Shown here: positions 1 to 10,053 of the stretch, one piece after another
Numbering within the stretch: the stretch's first letter is position 1
Layout: each line of letters opens with the position of its first letter
Assembly (NCBI GenBank): GCA_938002015.1
Contig: CALLAU010000007.1
Span: 91,745 to 155,744, forward strand
Reading direction: 5' to 3'
Length of the DNA stretch: 64,000 nucleotides
Source: an uncultured Bdellovibrionales bacterium
Lineage (GTDB): Bacteria; Bdellovibrionota; Bdellovibrionia; Bdellovibrionales; UBA1609
The notes under the pieces: generated by a model
The model's input: the letters and a program-made list of their open reading frames with translations, nothing else
The model's database searches: none
Told to the model about the DNA's origin: nothing
Program-made: the position numbers and the translations under genes

Positions 1-188
1 TGAGAGTTGTTGTAATAAAGAAAACTAAAGATAATAAACTTTTCATAAATTCTCCTAAAAAGACTAAAAACCTTATATTAAAGAGTAAAGCAAGTTGTAT
101 TCCAATCTATGTTACATCTTTTAGACAAGCTTATAGCCTTAAAGGCCTAGAATTGACTTTGAAGGTGACCAAAATTGTTTCCATTTAG
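1..188 (+). CDS. possible 3' end of an unidentified gene (left-truncated)
   Basis: Frame 3 is open from the window edge to a TAG at 186-188, about 61 codons. The product alternates charged and beta-type stretches and ends in KVTKIVSI; I recognise no family. An open frame this short in AT-rich DNA can occur by chance, so this is only a possibility. The following 160 bases up to the next gene hold no ORF. They contain a small TTCAGC/GCTGAA inverted repeat (264-278) without a T-run. Confidence 0.28.
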   Translation, partial: RVVVIKKTKDNKLFINSPKKTKNLILKSKASCIPIYVTSFRQAYSLKGLELTLKVTKIVSI

Positions 189-347
189 AAATATGTAATT
201 AACATGGTTTAGAATAAGCACTTCTCATTTAAAGAGACGTTAACTCTTACTGTTTAGAAAAAATTCAGCAAAGCTGAAACTCATTGAAAAGAACCGAGAG
301 CACTGCTAACAAATGCACTGTTTTTAAGCTTAAAATAGGTGGTAAGC

Positions 348-3300
348 ATGGTTTTTTCATGGTTTTTTAGTCTTTTTATTTGTCTTATTTCTGTCAGTGC
401 TTGGTCTCAAGTGCCGGTTGATCTTTTATCTAAACAAACCCTAGAAAGGGTTGAGAGGGTTCCAGAGTTTAAATTCATTCAGGATGAGGCCAATAAGCTT
501 GGGGTTAAAGTCTATCTTTTTGGTGGTACAGCTTCAGCTTTTGCGCATTATGTGAGGTGGGATTTAGAAAGAGAAGCAGGAGATGAGAAATATCAGGCTG
601 AGCGCTTTGATTACGATTTTACAAACATTTACCGCGGAAACCAAGATCTTGATATCGTTGTTGACGGTACTGCTGAACAGGCCCAAGAGCTTAAAAGTAT
701 ACTTCAAAAAGCCTACCCTCATTTTGTTGGAAACAGGTCTTCATGGGAAGTGAGACTGCTTCGTGAAGAATTAGGAGATAAGCTTCCTCTACTTGGAGAT
801 GACGATTTTGTTAAACAACATTCTGATACAAACTCTACAGGTATGGTTGCTCTTAATCCTGATGAAGATGATGAGATTATTTTTAGAGACTTACATGATT
901 GGGAAAACCCTAAATCAAGATTTTTAAAAGATGTGGCTGCAGCAAAAATTAAATATCTTTTTAGCAAGGAGCATGAAACAACTGAAAGGTATCAAACTGG
1001 GCACAACCCTCCAATACTCTCAGCTGTCCGCTATATTGCTAAACTAACTCAGTATGAAGTTAAAGGAACTGTGGCAGATATGAAACTAATCAAAAAAGTG
1101 ATTAGTGAAGCCATAGATGGCCAGATTTTAAATAGTTATTCAAAGTCTAAAGTGATTGAATTTGGATTAAAGGCCTTAAGAAATGCTCCAAATATTGAGT
1201 ATGCATGGGATCTTTTAGAAGAGGTGGGTCTTAGAGAGTATATTATTATGCTCGATGATAGCTACAACAATAGTACTGATAGTCCGAGTTTTTGGATGCA
1301 GAAAGAGCCTTTAAGAACTTCTAAGCTTGGAGATTCAAAACAAGGTAAAACAGCGAGACAAGTTTTTGGTGAAGAGGAAGACATTATTGTATCTCATGAA
1401 ACAAGATCTTTTGAAGCTTATGAGAGCATTACGCGTTCTGCAAAAGGAGAGGCAAATGTTTTCATTTCAAGAAATGGTGCTATGGGAGAGGCAGCTGTAC
1501 ATGGTGATGGTTTCTATACTAAATTAGGTGAATCAGGAGCGATTGGTTCAGGAATTACTGTTAGGTTTAAGCTTCATCCTGATGCTGTTGAGGGGCCAGA
1601 CTTTACGAGGCATAGTAGCGGTATTGTTCTGATTCATAATAAAGCTGCATTGACCCTGATTCAAGAAAACATCCACCTTACCCTTTTTAAGTTTTTAGAA
1701 CTTATTCTTTCTGATCAGATAGGGAGTGACGATAAGGGGCTAATGGAAAAGCTTAATAGAAAATTTGCTCGTTACAAACTTGACGATGAAGAGCACAAGC
1801 AGATTGCTGAGGAAATTCTAATATCTGATCATGATGATTTTATAGCTTTAGATGAGATTCCTCTTGAGTTTCTTTCTTATTGGTTTGCTCATCCAAATGC
1901 CGCCAACTATGAGGGTGTATTAGAGGAGTTAAGTGAATACTATGACTGTGGTGATGTTGTATCCTGTCTTATGCCCCATGCTCATTGGCAAGACTACCTT
2001 AATGAAGAATATGATTTAGTTGATACTTTTAATAATGAGGTTAACTCAGTCAACAGTAGAGCATTAGTTATTGAGGGGCTAGCTAAACCCCACTGGCAGG
2101 GTTATCCTGAGCTAATCACTCCATTTCTTTCAGACGATCATAATCTTGAAGCCCTTATCAAAGAAGTACTAGCTGATCCATACTGGTTAAAACATCCTAA
2201 GCTTATTGCAAAGATCATAGACAACTTCTCTACGAGTAGCCAAAATACAAGTTACTTGGTGCCTCTTGCAACTCATATCTTTTCACAAGAAGAGTGGGCA
2301 AAACATTCAGTTTTATTTGAAAAACTGGTTGAGGCATATTTAAAGTATGGCAATACCGAATTAGCAGACGCGCTTTTATCCCATGCATTTTCAAAAAAAC
2401 ACTGGGCTCATCGTTCAGATTTGATGGGTGATATGGTTAAGGATTACCATCTAAGTTTTGAATTAGCTTCAACTTTAGGTATGAAGCACTGGTCATCTCA
2501 CCCTGATTTTGTTGAAAAACTTGTAGAGCAAAACCCTCATTTTGAAGAGCGAATATTAATGATAAAACATATATTCTCCAAGGAGCATTGGTGGAAAAAA
2601 GTGAAACACCTTCTTCCAAAATTTATTGAAGATAATAATACTCATGACTACATTGCTGAGTATATACTGACTCAAGATTTTGCTTTTAGTAAAAAAATTA
2701 TTAATCAGATGGTAGCAGTGGATACATTTCAGCGTAGCTTAATTGAATATGTGCTTCCTAAAGAAGAAAATAAAGACACTGAGCTTTTGTTAAAGCTGGC
2801 AGGAGATGCAGAAAACCATGAACCGATTATAGAACATATTTTGTCTAAAGAATTTTACTCTGATCAAGCTGAACTAGTTGAAAAAATGGTTGCATTAGAG
2901 GCCGGTTTAGAGATCGATAACGCTTTGGTGGAGTACGTTTTTGCTAGTCCATTTTGGGAACTTGATCACTTGGTGGAGGCGTTTATTGAAGATGGTAGAG
3001 CGAGCGGCTCAATCATGGTTTATATCTTAAGCCAAGATGATCATCCAAAGCAAAGCGAGTGGATTAAAAAAGCTATGGAAGATGGTGGTTATGGATTTTT
3101 AGAAGAACTAACTGAAGAGGACTTGATGCATGAAAACTGGAAGAAAAGTAAAAACCTTATGAGGGAGATTCTTTCACACGATCTAAGCTATGACAGTTTA
3201 GAGCTGCTTTCAGCTCATATTTTAAATGATTCTTTCTGGGGTGATCAGGATGATGTTGTAAAGCTTTTTGCTGCTCAAAAAGAAGCGGGGGAGTTTCTAA

Positions 3301-3680
3301 TAAGCAATATTCTTCCTTATTCAGCTAGTACTCTTAATAGAAAAATTCTTGAAAATATTATTGATAATGATTTTAAAGATGCTGAAGTTGTTGAAGAAGT
3401 TTTATCAAATGAAGAGTGGGCGACTCACCCAAATCTAGTGATGAAAATCCTGACTGAGGGCGTGGCTGATAATGAGCTGGCTACCTTCGTTTTTTCAAAA
3501 CGATATTGGAATGAGCATGAAGTTTTCTGGGATTATCTTGGTGGAGATGATGATGAAATCACCGTAGCTACCTTAAGAAGAAAGAACCATAAGGTACCTT
3601 TTGCTAGTTGGTATGAGAATTACCTTAATGGAGGTGGTTCAGATGCTATAGGCCTAACGTGTAGTGGCTTACTTAAGTAA
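348..3680 (+). CDS. exported nucleotidyltransferase-like protein with helical repeats
   Basis: I know no named family for this 1110-residue protein. It opens with a signal peptide (residues 1 to about 20, ending SAWSQ). The next domain (about 38-210) has a GG pair at 59-60 and D-L-D at 100-102, recalling the GG and DxD signature of nucleotidyltransferase folds, although the gap between them is long. A second conserved block (about 340-450) holds a GDGFYTKLG segment and a later VRFKL strand. From about residue 515 to the end there are degenerate units of 30-40 residues with cores like SKEHW and HPxLxxKLVE, probably a helical solenoid. A GTG at 339 is in frame, but AGGTGG at 337-342 sits correctly for the ATG at 348. 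A paralogue lies at 61743. A secreted or periplasmic enzyme or effector is inferred, not shown. Confidence 0.8.
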   Translation: MVFSWFFSLFICLISVSAWSQVPVDLLSKQTLERVERVPEFKFIQDEANKLGVKVYLFGGTASAFAHYVRWDLEREAGDEKYQAERFDYDFTNIYRGNQDLDIVVDGTAEQAQELKSILQKAYPHFVGNRSSWEVRLLREELGDKLPLLGDDDFVKQHSDTNSTGMVALNPDEDDEIIFRDLHDWENPKSRFLKDVAAAKIKYLFSKEHETTERYQTGHNPPILSAVRYIAKLTQYEVKGTVADMKLIKKVISEAIDGQILNSYSKSKVIEFGLKALRNAPNIEYAWDLLEEVGLREYIIMLDDSYNNSTDSPSFWMQKEPLRTSKLGDSKQGKTARQVFGEEEDIIVSHETRSFEAYESITRSAKGEANVFISRNGAMGEAAVHGDGFYTKLGESGAIGSGITVRFKLHPDAVEGPDFTRHSSGIVLIHNKAALTLIQENIHLTLFKFLELILSDQIGSDDKGLMEKLNRKFARYKLDDEEHKQIAEEILISDHDDFIALDEIPLEFLSYWFAHPNAANYEGVLEELSEYYDCGDVVSCLMPHAHWQDYLNEEYDLVDTFNNEVNSVNSRALVIEGLAKPHWQGYPELITPFLSDDHNLEALIKEVLADPYWLKHPKLIAKIIDNFSTSSQNTSYLVPLATHIFSQEEWAKHSVLFEKLVEAYLKYGNTELADALLSHAFSKKHWAHRSDLMGDMVKDYHLSFELASTLGMKHWSSHPDFVEKLVEQNPHFEERILMIKHIFSKEHWWKKVKHLLPKFIEDNNTHDYIAEYILTQDFAFSKKIINQMVAVDTFQRSLIEYVLPKEENKDTELLLKLAGDAENHEPIIEHILSKEFYSDQAELVEKMVALEAGLEIDNALVEYVFASPFWELDHLVEAFIEDGRASGSIMVYILSQDDHPKQSEWIKKAMEDGGYGFLEELTEEDLMHENWKKSKNLMREILSHDLSYDSLELLSAHILNDSFWGDQDDVVKLFAAQKEAGEFLISNILPYSASTLNRKILENIIDNDFKDAEVVEEVLSNEEWATHPNLVMKILTEGVADNELATFVFSKRYWNEHEVFWDYLGGDDDEITVATLRRKNHKVPFASWYENYLNGGGSDAIGLTCSGLLK

Positions 3681-3708
3681 TTTAAGGTTAAGATTTCTTT
3701 TTAATGCT

Positions 3709-3740
3709 CCTCATTTTCTTGCTAAATGGGGCTTTAGGTT
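3709..3740 (+). terminator. possible weak terminator
   Basis: An 8-bp stem (3709-3716 with 3724-3731, one G-T pair) has a 7-base loop and is followed by a T-rich stretch broken by AGG. It lies between the first gene and purH. The missing clean T-run keeps confidence low. Confidence 0.35.
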
Positions 3741-3787
3741 TTAAGGCTTATCTACTTGCCAAGTTATTCTAAATGAAGGGGGCGTAG

Positions 3788-5284
3788 GTGCAAATTAAAA
3801 ATGCTTTAGTTTCAGTTTCAAATAAAGAGGGTCTTGAGAGTCTTGCTGAGTTTTTGATTAAAAACGAAGTAAGAACTCTTTCAACAGGAGGCACATATAA
3901 GCGCTTAAAAGAGCTTGGAGTTCCTGTAATTAAGGTTTCTGAGCAAACAGATTTTCCGGAAGTAATGGGTGGGAGAGTAAAAACACTTCATCCAAAAGTT
4001 CATATGGGGCTTTTAGCAAGAGATCAGCACGAGGGTGATCAGGCCGTTTTAGATGAAAATGGAGTTGAGAAATTTGATTTACTTGTTGTTAATCTTTACC
4101 CTTTTAAGGAAAAACTAAAAGAGAATTTAGCTGAAAATGAAATGGTTGAGTTCATTGATGTTGGTGGACCTTCAATGATTAGAGCGGGAGCTAAGAACTA
4201 TCCAAGGCTTTTAACTTTAACAAGCCCTTTAGATTATAGCCTTTTAAATAATACTGAGAATATAGATATAAATAAAAGAAGAGAGATGTCAGCAAAAGCT
4301 TTTAGGCACTTGTCTGATTATGATAAGTCAGTTTGTAATTGGCTTTTAGGTAGTGATTCAAAAACTAAAAAATTAAGGTACGGGGAAAACCCTCATCAGA
4401 CTGCAACCTGGAGACCTACTGAGGTTGAGGGGCTTCATGAAGCAGAAATACTACAAGGAAAAGAGCTCTCTTTTAATAATATTATTGATCTTTCTGCAGC
4501 TATTGAAAGTTTAGCGCAATTTGAAAAAAACACCGTTGTTAGTGTTAAGCATAACAACCCTTGTGGTGTTGCAACAGCTGATTCTGTGGAAGAAGCTGTT
4601 AAAAAGTCTTTAGCAGGAGATCCACAAAGTGTTTTTGGTGGTATTATTGCTTCAAATGTAGAGATTAATAAGACAGCTGCTGAAGAACTTACATCACTTT
4701 TTTTAGAGTGTATTATAGCCCCTTCAATTTCTGATGAGGCAAAAGAGGTCTTTAAGAAGAAAAAAAATCTAAGAGTCCTAGTCTGGCCTAAATTAGTAGA
4801 AGGTTACTTTCCAAGCAAAGATTATAAGAGGGTGATTGGCGGTGAGGTTGAGCAAAGTCCTGATCAAGTTGCTGATTTAGACACATCATCTTGGAAAGTA
4901 GTTTCAGGAAGTCAGCCTGATGAAACTTTTATGAAGGCTCTAGCTTTTTCATGGAAATGTGTTGCAAGGCTTAAGAGTAATGCAATTGCTATTACTGGAG
5001 GTGAGCAGACTCTTGGCTTAGGTATGGGGCAAGTAAATCGTGTGGATTCTGTTGAAATAGCTGTGCAAAGGTGGAAGAGGTTTCACTCTGAGTATAAAGG
5101 TCCTGTTGTTTTAGCAAGTGACGCATTCTTCCCTTTTGCTGACTCTATTGAGCTAGCTCATAAAGCTGGAATTGATTGGATTGTTCAGCCTGGTGGCTCG
5201 ATTAAAGATCAAGAGGTTATTGATAAAGCAAAAGAACTTGGTGTTAATATGGTTTTCACCGGTAAAAGGCATTTCCTTCATTAA
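3788..5284 (+). CDS. purH: bifunctional AICAR formyltransferase / IMP cyclohydrolase PurH
   Basis: PurH carries out the last two steps of purine synthesis: formylation of AICAR with 10-formyl-THF, then ring closure to IMP. The N-terminal MGS-like cyclohydrolase domain (about 1-130) contains the RVKTLHPK motif. The formyltransferase domain begins near KLRYGENPHQ and carries the catalytic K254-H255 in KHNNPCG. At 498 residues it is slightly shorter than most PurH proteins (about 510-530) but complete. The start is GTG, preceded by a G-rich ribosome site (AAGGGGG at about 3776-3782). The gene stands alone, with gaps on both sides. Confidence 0.97.
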   Translation: MQIKNALVSVSNKEGLESLAEFLIKNEVRTLSTGGTYKRLKELGVPVIKVSEQTDFPEVMGGRVKTLHPKVHMGLLARDQHEGDQAVLDENGVEKFDLLVVNLYPFKEKLKENLAENEMVEFIDVGGPSMIRAGAKNYPRLLTLTSPLDYSLLNNTENIDINKRREMSAKAFRHLSDYDKSVCNWLLGSDSKTKKLRYGENPHQTATWRPTEVEGLHEAEILQGKELSFNNIIDLSAAIESLAQFEKNTVVSVKHNNPCGVATADSVEEAVKKSLAGDPQSVFGGIIASNVEINKTAAEELTSLFLECIIAPSISDEAKEVFKKKKNLRVLVWPKLVEGYFPSKDYKRVIGGEVEQSPDQVADLDTSSWKVVSGSQPDETFMKALAFSWKCVARLKSNAIAITGGEQTLGLGMGQVNRVDSVEIAVQRWKRFHSEYKGPVVLASDAFFPFADSIELAHKAGIDWIVQPGGSIKDQEVIDKAKELGVNMVFTGKRHFLH

Positions 5285-5380
5285 AAAAAAGTTTTGCTAG
5301 CCGTAAGTAGTAGGGTTAGGATGAGATAAATCTTTAAAAGGTTTATCCTATAGCTCTAACTAATTTTGCAGGTGAGATTA

Positions 5381-7099
5381 ATGAACCAACAATCTGATAT
5401 ATGGATGCTAAGAATAAGTGGAGAGGTTATTGGCCCACTTAGCACTGGCGACTTGCAAGATAAAATCATGGCACTTCAAGTTACAGGAATTGATGAGGTC
5501 GCTAGACCTTGTGCTTCTTGGTATTACTTAAGAGATTTAGATCAGTTTTTACCAGTCTTGGAAAAAGCATCGATGAGTAGATCTGCAACAGTTTCAGATT
5601 CAATGAGTCAAACAAAGACAAGCCAAAATACAATGACTCACACAGCTCAAAACACAGATAGTAAAACACTTGATCTTGTGGATGTAGTGAGAATGGAGAG
5701 CACGCAGCCCATAGAAGATAATGATGTTGTCATTGGTAATAGACAGAATATTGAAGAAGAGCAAAAACAAAAAGAAGTTTTAAATCTTGATAAGCTTAAA
5801 GAAAGCGCTGGAAAAAAAAAGAAAAAAGAGACTAAACTTTTTAGGAACCTTTTTGTCTTAGTCTTATTTATTTGTATAGCTGGATACTATTATAAAACTA
5901 ACATTATGGGAGCTAAAAAGCCTGCATATGCAAACCCTTTTAGTGAAGCTCAAAAAAACTGGAAGATAGGAAACTTTAGACAAGCTTTAGTTAATATGAA
6001 AGCGGCGCTAAGTAATAAGAAAAGTTTAAAGAACTTAAGTATGCCTTATGTTGCACTGTTAATTCACCAAGAAGGAGACAGTAAAAAAGCTGCTAAGCTC
6101 TTAGAAGGAATGAGTAATAAGAACACTGCTGAGTGGAAAAATTTAAGTGGCATGGTAAAATTTCAGAGTCAAAACTTAGCTGGCGCTGAGAAGGATTTTT
6201 TAAACTCTATTTCTGCTGATCAATTTTATACGCCTGCTGTTATTAACCTTGGCCTTATTTATAGAAAACGAAAGAATTGGTCTGTATCTAAAGCCTACTT
6301 TGAGTCTGCTTACTCAAAAGGTGGGGAAACAGGGCTGCTGGCTTTTCTTGTTGCTGAGTCATGGGCTAAAGGTGCTTTAGCTAAAGGTGATTTAAAAGAG
6401 CTTTCTTCAGTACAGATATTTTTAGAGAGCCAGGTAAGTCTTTCTTCCTCTTATGCATTTGAATTAAACACATTACTTCTTTGGGTAAAAAAACTTCAAG
6501 GAATAAATACAAAAGAAAATTTAGACAGTATCTTAAAAGTTGACCCTTACTTAACAGATTTAAGACGAGAGAATCCGTTTCACGTAAAAGTTGAGTTCTC
6601 AGATTTTAAATATATTTGTAACGATCTTTCTCCATCTAAGAATGCTAGTACAAACTGGGCTTCTGTGGTGGCTTTGTGCCGTTTTATGGCTGATGAAGAA
6701 AAGATTGCTTTTACAAGTATTGATGAAGCGTTAAAGTTAAACACAGGTGATGCTAATTTACTTTCTCTTAAGTCGTTTGGTTTAGATTTAAAAGATAATG
6801 TTCAAGATGCAAGTATTGCTTTAAGCGAAGCTATTGCAAGTAATGCTAATCAGTCAAAAATGCTTCCACTTTATATGCAGGCTCATTTTTGCCAAAGAAG
6901 AGGGGATTATAAGTGCTCTTCAAGGTTTTGGCAGCAGATCTTAGCTGAGGATGTTCAAAGCGCTTCTGCTTATGCTGCACTTAGTAGGGCTTACTTTGAG
7001 GTTGGCTCAAAGGAAAAGGCTATAAGCTTAAAAATAAAAGCAGGAAGCCTTAACCCTGATTTAAAGTCATTTATTGAGCTTGATTATCTTTTAAAATAA
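5381..7099 (+). CDS. GYF-domain, single-TM, TPR protein
   Basis: The N-terminal 60 residues have the GYF_2 pattern: an early W, then GEVIGPLS, then a late W before a final F. A low-complexity polar linker rich in Ser, Thr and Gln follows (about 65-140). Next come a Lys-rich stretch and one membrane segment (about 150-170, [14 protein letters not shown]). The remaining 400 residues are TPR-like helical pairs, so most of the protein is probably periplasmic with the GYF domain in the cytoplasm. A TTG at 5366 is in frame, but AGGTGAG at 5370-5376 fits the ATG at 5381. GYF domains of this kind occur in myxobacterial GltJ (AgmX), and a second one lies at 13375. A scaffold role is inferred. Confidence 0.8.
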   Translation: MNQQSDIWMLRISGEVIGPLSTGDLQDKIMALQVTGIDEVARPCASWYYLRDLDQFLPVLEKASMSRSATVSDSMSQTKTSQNTMTHTAQNTDSKTLDLVDVVRMESTQPIEDNDVVIGNRQNIEEEQKQKEVLNLDKLKESAGKKKKKETKLFRNLFVLVLFICIAGYYYKTNIMGAKKPAYANPFSEAQKNWKIGNFRQALVNMKAALSNKKSLKNLSMPYVALLIHQEGDSKKAAKLLEGMSNKNTAEWKNLSGMVKFQSQNLAGAEKDFLNSISADQFYTPAVINLGLIYRKRKNWSVSKAYFESAYSKGGETGLLAFLVAESWAKGALAKGDLKELSSVQIFLESQVSLSSSYAFELNTLLLWVKKLQGINTKENLDSILKVDPYLTDLRRENPFHVKVEFSDFKYICNDLSPSKNASTNWASVVALCRFMADEEKIAFTSIDEALKLNTGDANLLSLKSFGLDLKDNVQDASIALSEAIASNANQSKMLPLYMQAHFCQRRGDYKCSSRFWQQILAEDVQSASAYAALSRAYFEVGSKEKAISLKIKAGSLNPDLKSFIELDYLLK

Positions 7100-7181
7100 A
7101 AAAACTGCCTTCTTTAAAACTATAAATATAGCACCAAGCTTCTTTACTAATCTTTTTTTAGCATATAGCCTCTCAAAACTC

Positions 7182-7682
7182 ATGTTCAGTTTGCTAAAAG
7201 CCTATAAAAAAAACGATCCAAGTGTGAAGTCACTTCTAGAGGTTTTAATCCTTTTTCCAGGCCCTAAAGCGATTTTTTTCCATAGATTTTCTCACTTTCT
7301 TTATAAATTAAAGCTGTTCTTTTTAGCCCGCCTTATATCTGAAGTATCAAGGTTTATTACAGGTATAGAGATTCACCCTGGTGCAAAAGTCGGTAAGAGG
7401 TTTGTGATTGATCATGGTGTTGGTGTGGTTATTGGAGAAACAGCTGTAGTTGGAGACGATTGTCTTATATATCACGGTGTTACCTTAGGTGGTGTTTCTA
7501 AGACAAAAGACTTTAAGAGGCACCCAAGTCTTGGTGACAACGTTTTAGTTGGGGCCGGAGCCAAAGTACTTGGTCCTATTGAAATCGGAAATGGTGTAAG
7601 AATAGGAGCAAACTCTGTAGTAACTAAGTCGTGTGGTGACGGTGAGACTATAGTTGGAATTCCAGGTAAACCTACTTCTTAA
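7182..7682 (+). CDS. cysE: serine O-acetyltransferase (short, EpsC/CysE type)
   Basis: This left-handed beta-helix acyltransferase is expected to make O-acetylserine from serine and acetyl-CoA for cysteine synthesis. Hexapeptide repeats run from about residue 55 to the end. The two family active-site segments are present: [11 protein letters not shown] and YHGVTLGG. At 166 residues it is the short form without the long N-terminal helical domain of enterobacterial CysE. No clear ribosome site precedes the ATG. It ends one base before the convergent methylase gene. Other serine/sugar acetyltransferases look similar, but these motifs favour CysE. Confidence 0.87.
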   Translation: MFSLLKAYKKNDPSVKSLLEVLILFPGPKAIFFHRFSHFLYKLKLFFLARLISEVSRFITGIEIHPGAKVGKRFVIDHGVGVVIGETAVVGDDCLIYHGVTLGGVSKTKDFKRHPSLGDNVLVGAGAKVLGPIEIGNGVRIGANSVVTKSCGDGETIVGIPGKPTS

Positions 7683-7683
7683 C

Positions 7684-8358
7684 TTAAGTTTTAAGAGTAT
7701 AAATCATACACACAAAATTCACTTTTGACTTAGAAGGTATGTGGCCTCTAATTTCCTCAGGTGTACCTCTTAAAATTGATTCGCTTTCTTCAGTAAGATT
7801 TAGGCCTAAAACACAATACGAGTGAGGAAGGTGCAGCTTAAGCTCATCAAGCACTTTATCAAGTCTATAAGGTGTATCCATTATAAAAGAAGGGTTTTTC
7901 TTTGAAGCTATTTTCTTATAAAAAGCAGGTCGTTCTTCTTTTTTTTGTGGGGGAAAGCCTAAGACCTCAAAGTGTTCTGTTCGTCTATCAAGGTAGGGCA
8001 TTAAAGCAGTAAGGCTACTAACGCCAGGTAAACTCTTTACCTCTACTTTGTTTTCAACACATTTTTTTACTAAAGCAAAGCCTGGGTCAAAAAAACTAGG
8101 AGTTCCACAGTCTGTTACTAGGCTTACATCATTTTCTTCTACAAGCTCTAAAAGCTTATTAAGTTCATCGAGGTCAGTATGTTCATTTAACGTATGGATT
8201 TTTTTATCTTGTGGCTTTATTCCCCATGCAGAAAGCCTTCTTCGAATAACCTTAGCTTCTTCTCCTATTATGTGATCTGATTCTTTAAGCTTTTTTAAAG
8301 CTCTTAAAGTGATGTCATCAAGATTTCCTATAGGTGTTGAGATTAAAAACAAAGACAT
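7684..8358 (-). CDS. RsmI-like SAM-dependent methyltransferase (tetrapyrrole-methylase fold)
   Basis: The N-terminus STPIGNLDDITLRAL and the later TDCGTPSFFDPG are signature motifs of the RsmI branch, which methylates the 2'-O of 16S rRNA C1402. The protein is 224 residues rather than about 280, and the usual AEDTR segment is replaced by GEEAK. It therefore looks like the shorter RsmI-related subfamily, and its target is less certain than for true RsmI. The upstream HAD gene on the same strand ends 5 bases before this start, so the two are probably co-transcribed. Confidence 0.8.
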   Translation of the reverse strand: MSLFLISTPIGNLDDITLRALKKLKESDHIIGEEAKVIRRRLSAWGIKPQDKKIHTLNEHTDLDELNKLLELVEENDVSLVTDCGTPSFFDPGFALVKKCVENKVEVKSLPGVSSLTALMPYLDRRTEHFEVLGFPPQKKEERPAFYKKIASKKNPSFIMDTPYRLDKVLDELKLHLPHSYCVLGLNLTEESESILRGTPEEIRGHIPSKSKVNFVCMIYTLKT

Positions 8359-8363
8359 AAGTT

Positions 8364-9098
8364 CTAAATTCCCTCTAAAAGAGATTTATAATCTAATGGA
8401 GAAAGACTAAGCCATGTTTCTTTAGGTTCAGCGCGCTTAGAGTGAACACTGTCGATATATACAAGTTGGTAATTAGGCTGATCTTTAAACTCACAGTATT
8501 TTAAAACATGAGGCTCATTATCAAAGAACCATAAATGGTGGTGAGGGCTCATAAGTTTACTTAAAGCTTCTTGTTTATAAGGGCCATCAATTAGCCCCTT
8601 ATTAGGTTTTGTGATGAGATCAGAGTCTTCTTTTAAGGGGAGTTCCCATTTTTTAAGTTGATTTAAGGTGCCTGCTCTCATGCGCTCATTGTCTCTGCCT
8701 GTTAAGTACATGATCTTAAAGCCTTTAGTTTCAAGTTTTTGAATAAAGGGTATGCAAAAATCATAGGGAATATCATGTTTTAGGTACTCATTGGTGAAAA
8801 AGCGAGCTGCCCAAAAGCGTTTTGCCTGCTTAATGCTCTCACTACTAAGTTCTTCAGATAGTATTTGATAAAGCGGTTCAAGACCCCAGTCTTTATCAGT
8901 GAGTACTTTGCTCTTAAGTTCATCAAAAGACTCTCTTTTTAGTTCTTTTTTTAACCAATCCTCTTTTAAGATTGCCTCTAAAATCACCTGATTTCTTGGG
9001 CTTACATTAAAAATTGTTGAGTCAATGTCAAAGACTGCAATTGGAGTATTTTTGCTATCTTTAAGAGTGTTGTCGAGCCTTGAGATCAGTACGTCCAT
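8364..9098 (-). CDS. HAD-superfamily hydrolase
   Basis: All four HAD motifs are visible. Motif I is DIDSTI near residue 24, motif II is YLTGR, a conserved Lys lies near QEALSK, and motif IV is WFFDNEP. About 75 residues between motif I and motif II form a helical cap. A cytosolic phosphatase acting on a small phosphorylated compound is likely, but the substrate cannot be read from the sequence. It is the first gene of a two-gene unit with the RsmI-like methylase, and it is divergent from phnD across about 50 bases that must hold both promoters. Confidence 0.8.
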   Translation of the reverse strand: MDVLISRLDNTLKDSKNTPIAVFDIDSTIFNVSPRNQVILEAILKEDWLKKELKRESFDELKSKVLTDKDWGLEPLYQILSEELSSESIKQAKRFWAARFFTNEYLKHDIPYDFCIPFIQKLETKGFKIMYLTGRDNERMRAGTLNQLKKWELPLKEDSDLITKPNKGLIDGPYKQEALSKLMSPHHHLWFFDNEPHVLKYCEFKDQPNYQLVYIDSVHSKRAEPKETWLSLSPLDYKSLLEGI

Positions 9099-9150
9099 AA
9101 GGTAACAATATGACCTTTAAAATTAATCAAGCAAGTCCAAGGGGGCTAAA

Positions 9151-10053
9151 TTGTTTTCACGTGTTTTACTAGTAGTTTTAACTTTGTGTTTTATCACTTC
9201 TTGTTCAGTAAAGAGAGCTCCATTAGGCACAGATAAAAACCCTATTAAAGTTTTCTTAATTCCTTCTGTAGATGCGCAAATGTTAAAAGATAAAGCGCAA
9301 GATCTAAAAAAAGGTTTAGAAGAGTTAACAGGTTACTCTATTAAACTTTCTGTCCCTTCAAGCTACATTGCCGTAGTTGAAGCTTTTGGAACGAAGAGAG
9401 CTGATGTAGCAGTGATGAATACTTTTGGTTATTTATTGGCTCATAAAAAATATGATGTTGAAGCAAAGCTCTTAGTTACAAGATTTGGTGATACAAGTTA
9501 TAAGTCTCAAATCATTGCAAGAAAAGATTCTAAAATTAATTCTTTAAGCGATATTAAAGGAGCTAAGTTTGCTTACGTAGACCCTGCCTCTGCATCAGGT
9601 TATCTTTTAGCTAAGAGTTTATTCAAAAAGAAAGACATTGAGCCAGCTGAAACTATGTTCGCTCAAAAGCATGATTCAGTTGTTTCTATGGTTTATCAAG
9701 GGCAAGTAGATGCTGGAGCAACTTTTTACTCCCCCCCAATTGAAGGAAGAATTCAGGATGCAAGAAGGTTAGTTAAGACGCAGTTTCCAGATGTTGAAGA
9801 GAAGGTAAAAATTGTGAGCCTTACAGATTCTATTCCTAATGATCCCATTATTTTTAGAAAAGATATTGAAACTGAGATGAAGACTAAACTTGTAGAAGCA
9901 TTAAAGACATATATTGCTACTGAAAAAGGTAAAGCAACTTTTGAGGCTTTATATCTTGTCACAGGTTTAGTGGATGTGAAGGATTCGCATTATGACCCTG
10001 TAAGAAAGCTTTTAACAGAACTAGATGTAAATATTGAGAAAATGGTTAAGTAA
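9151..10053 (+). CDS. phnD: phosphonate/phosphate-type ABC transporter binding lipoprotein PhnD
   Basis: This is a periplasmic binding protein of the PhnD family. The signal peptide ends in the lipobox ITSC, so it should be a membrane-anchored lipoprotein. Typical family segments include the ADVAVMNTFGYLLA region, the SASGYLLAKSLF region and the Tyr/Ser-rich pocket around VYQGQVDAGATFYSPP. The start is TTG, set by the strong AAGGGGG five to eight bases upstream. Its stop codon directly abuts phnC. The ligand could be phosphonate, phosphite or phosphate; no C-P lyase gene is nearby. Confidence 0.9.
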   Translation: MFSRVLLVVLTLCFITSCSVKRAPLGTDKNPIKVFLIPSVDAQMLKDKAQDLKKGLEELTGYSIKLSVPSSYIAVVEAFGTKRADVAVMNTFGYLLAHKKYDVEAKLLVTRFGDTSYKSQIIARKDSKINSLSDIKGAKFAYVDPASASGYLLAKSLFKKKDIEPAETMFAQKHDSVVSMVYQGQVDAGATFYSPPIEGRIQDARRLVKTQFPDVEEKVKIVSLTDSIPNDPIIFRKDIETEMKTKLVEALKTYIATEKGKATFEALYLVTGLVDVKDSHYDPVRKLLTELDVNIEKMVK

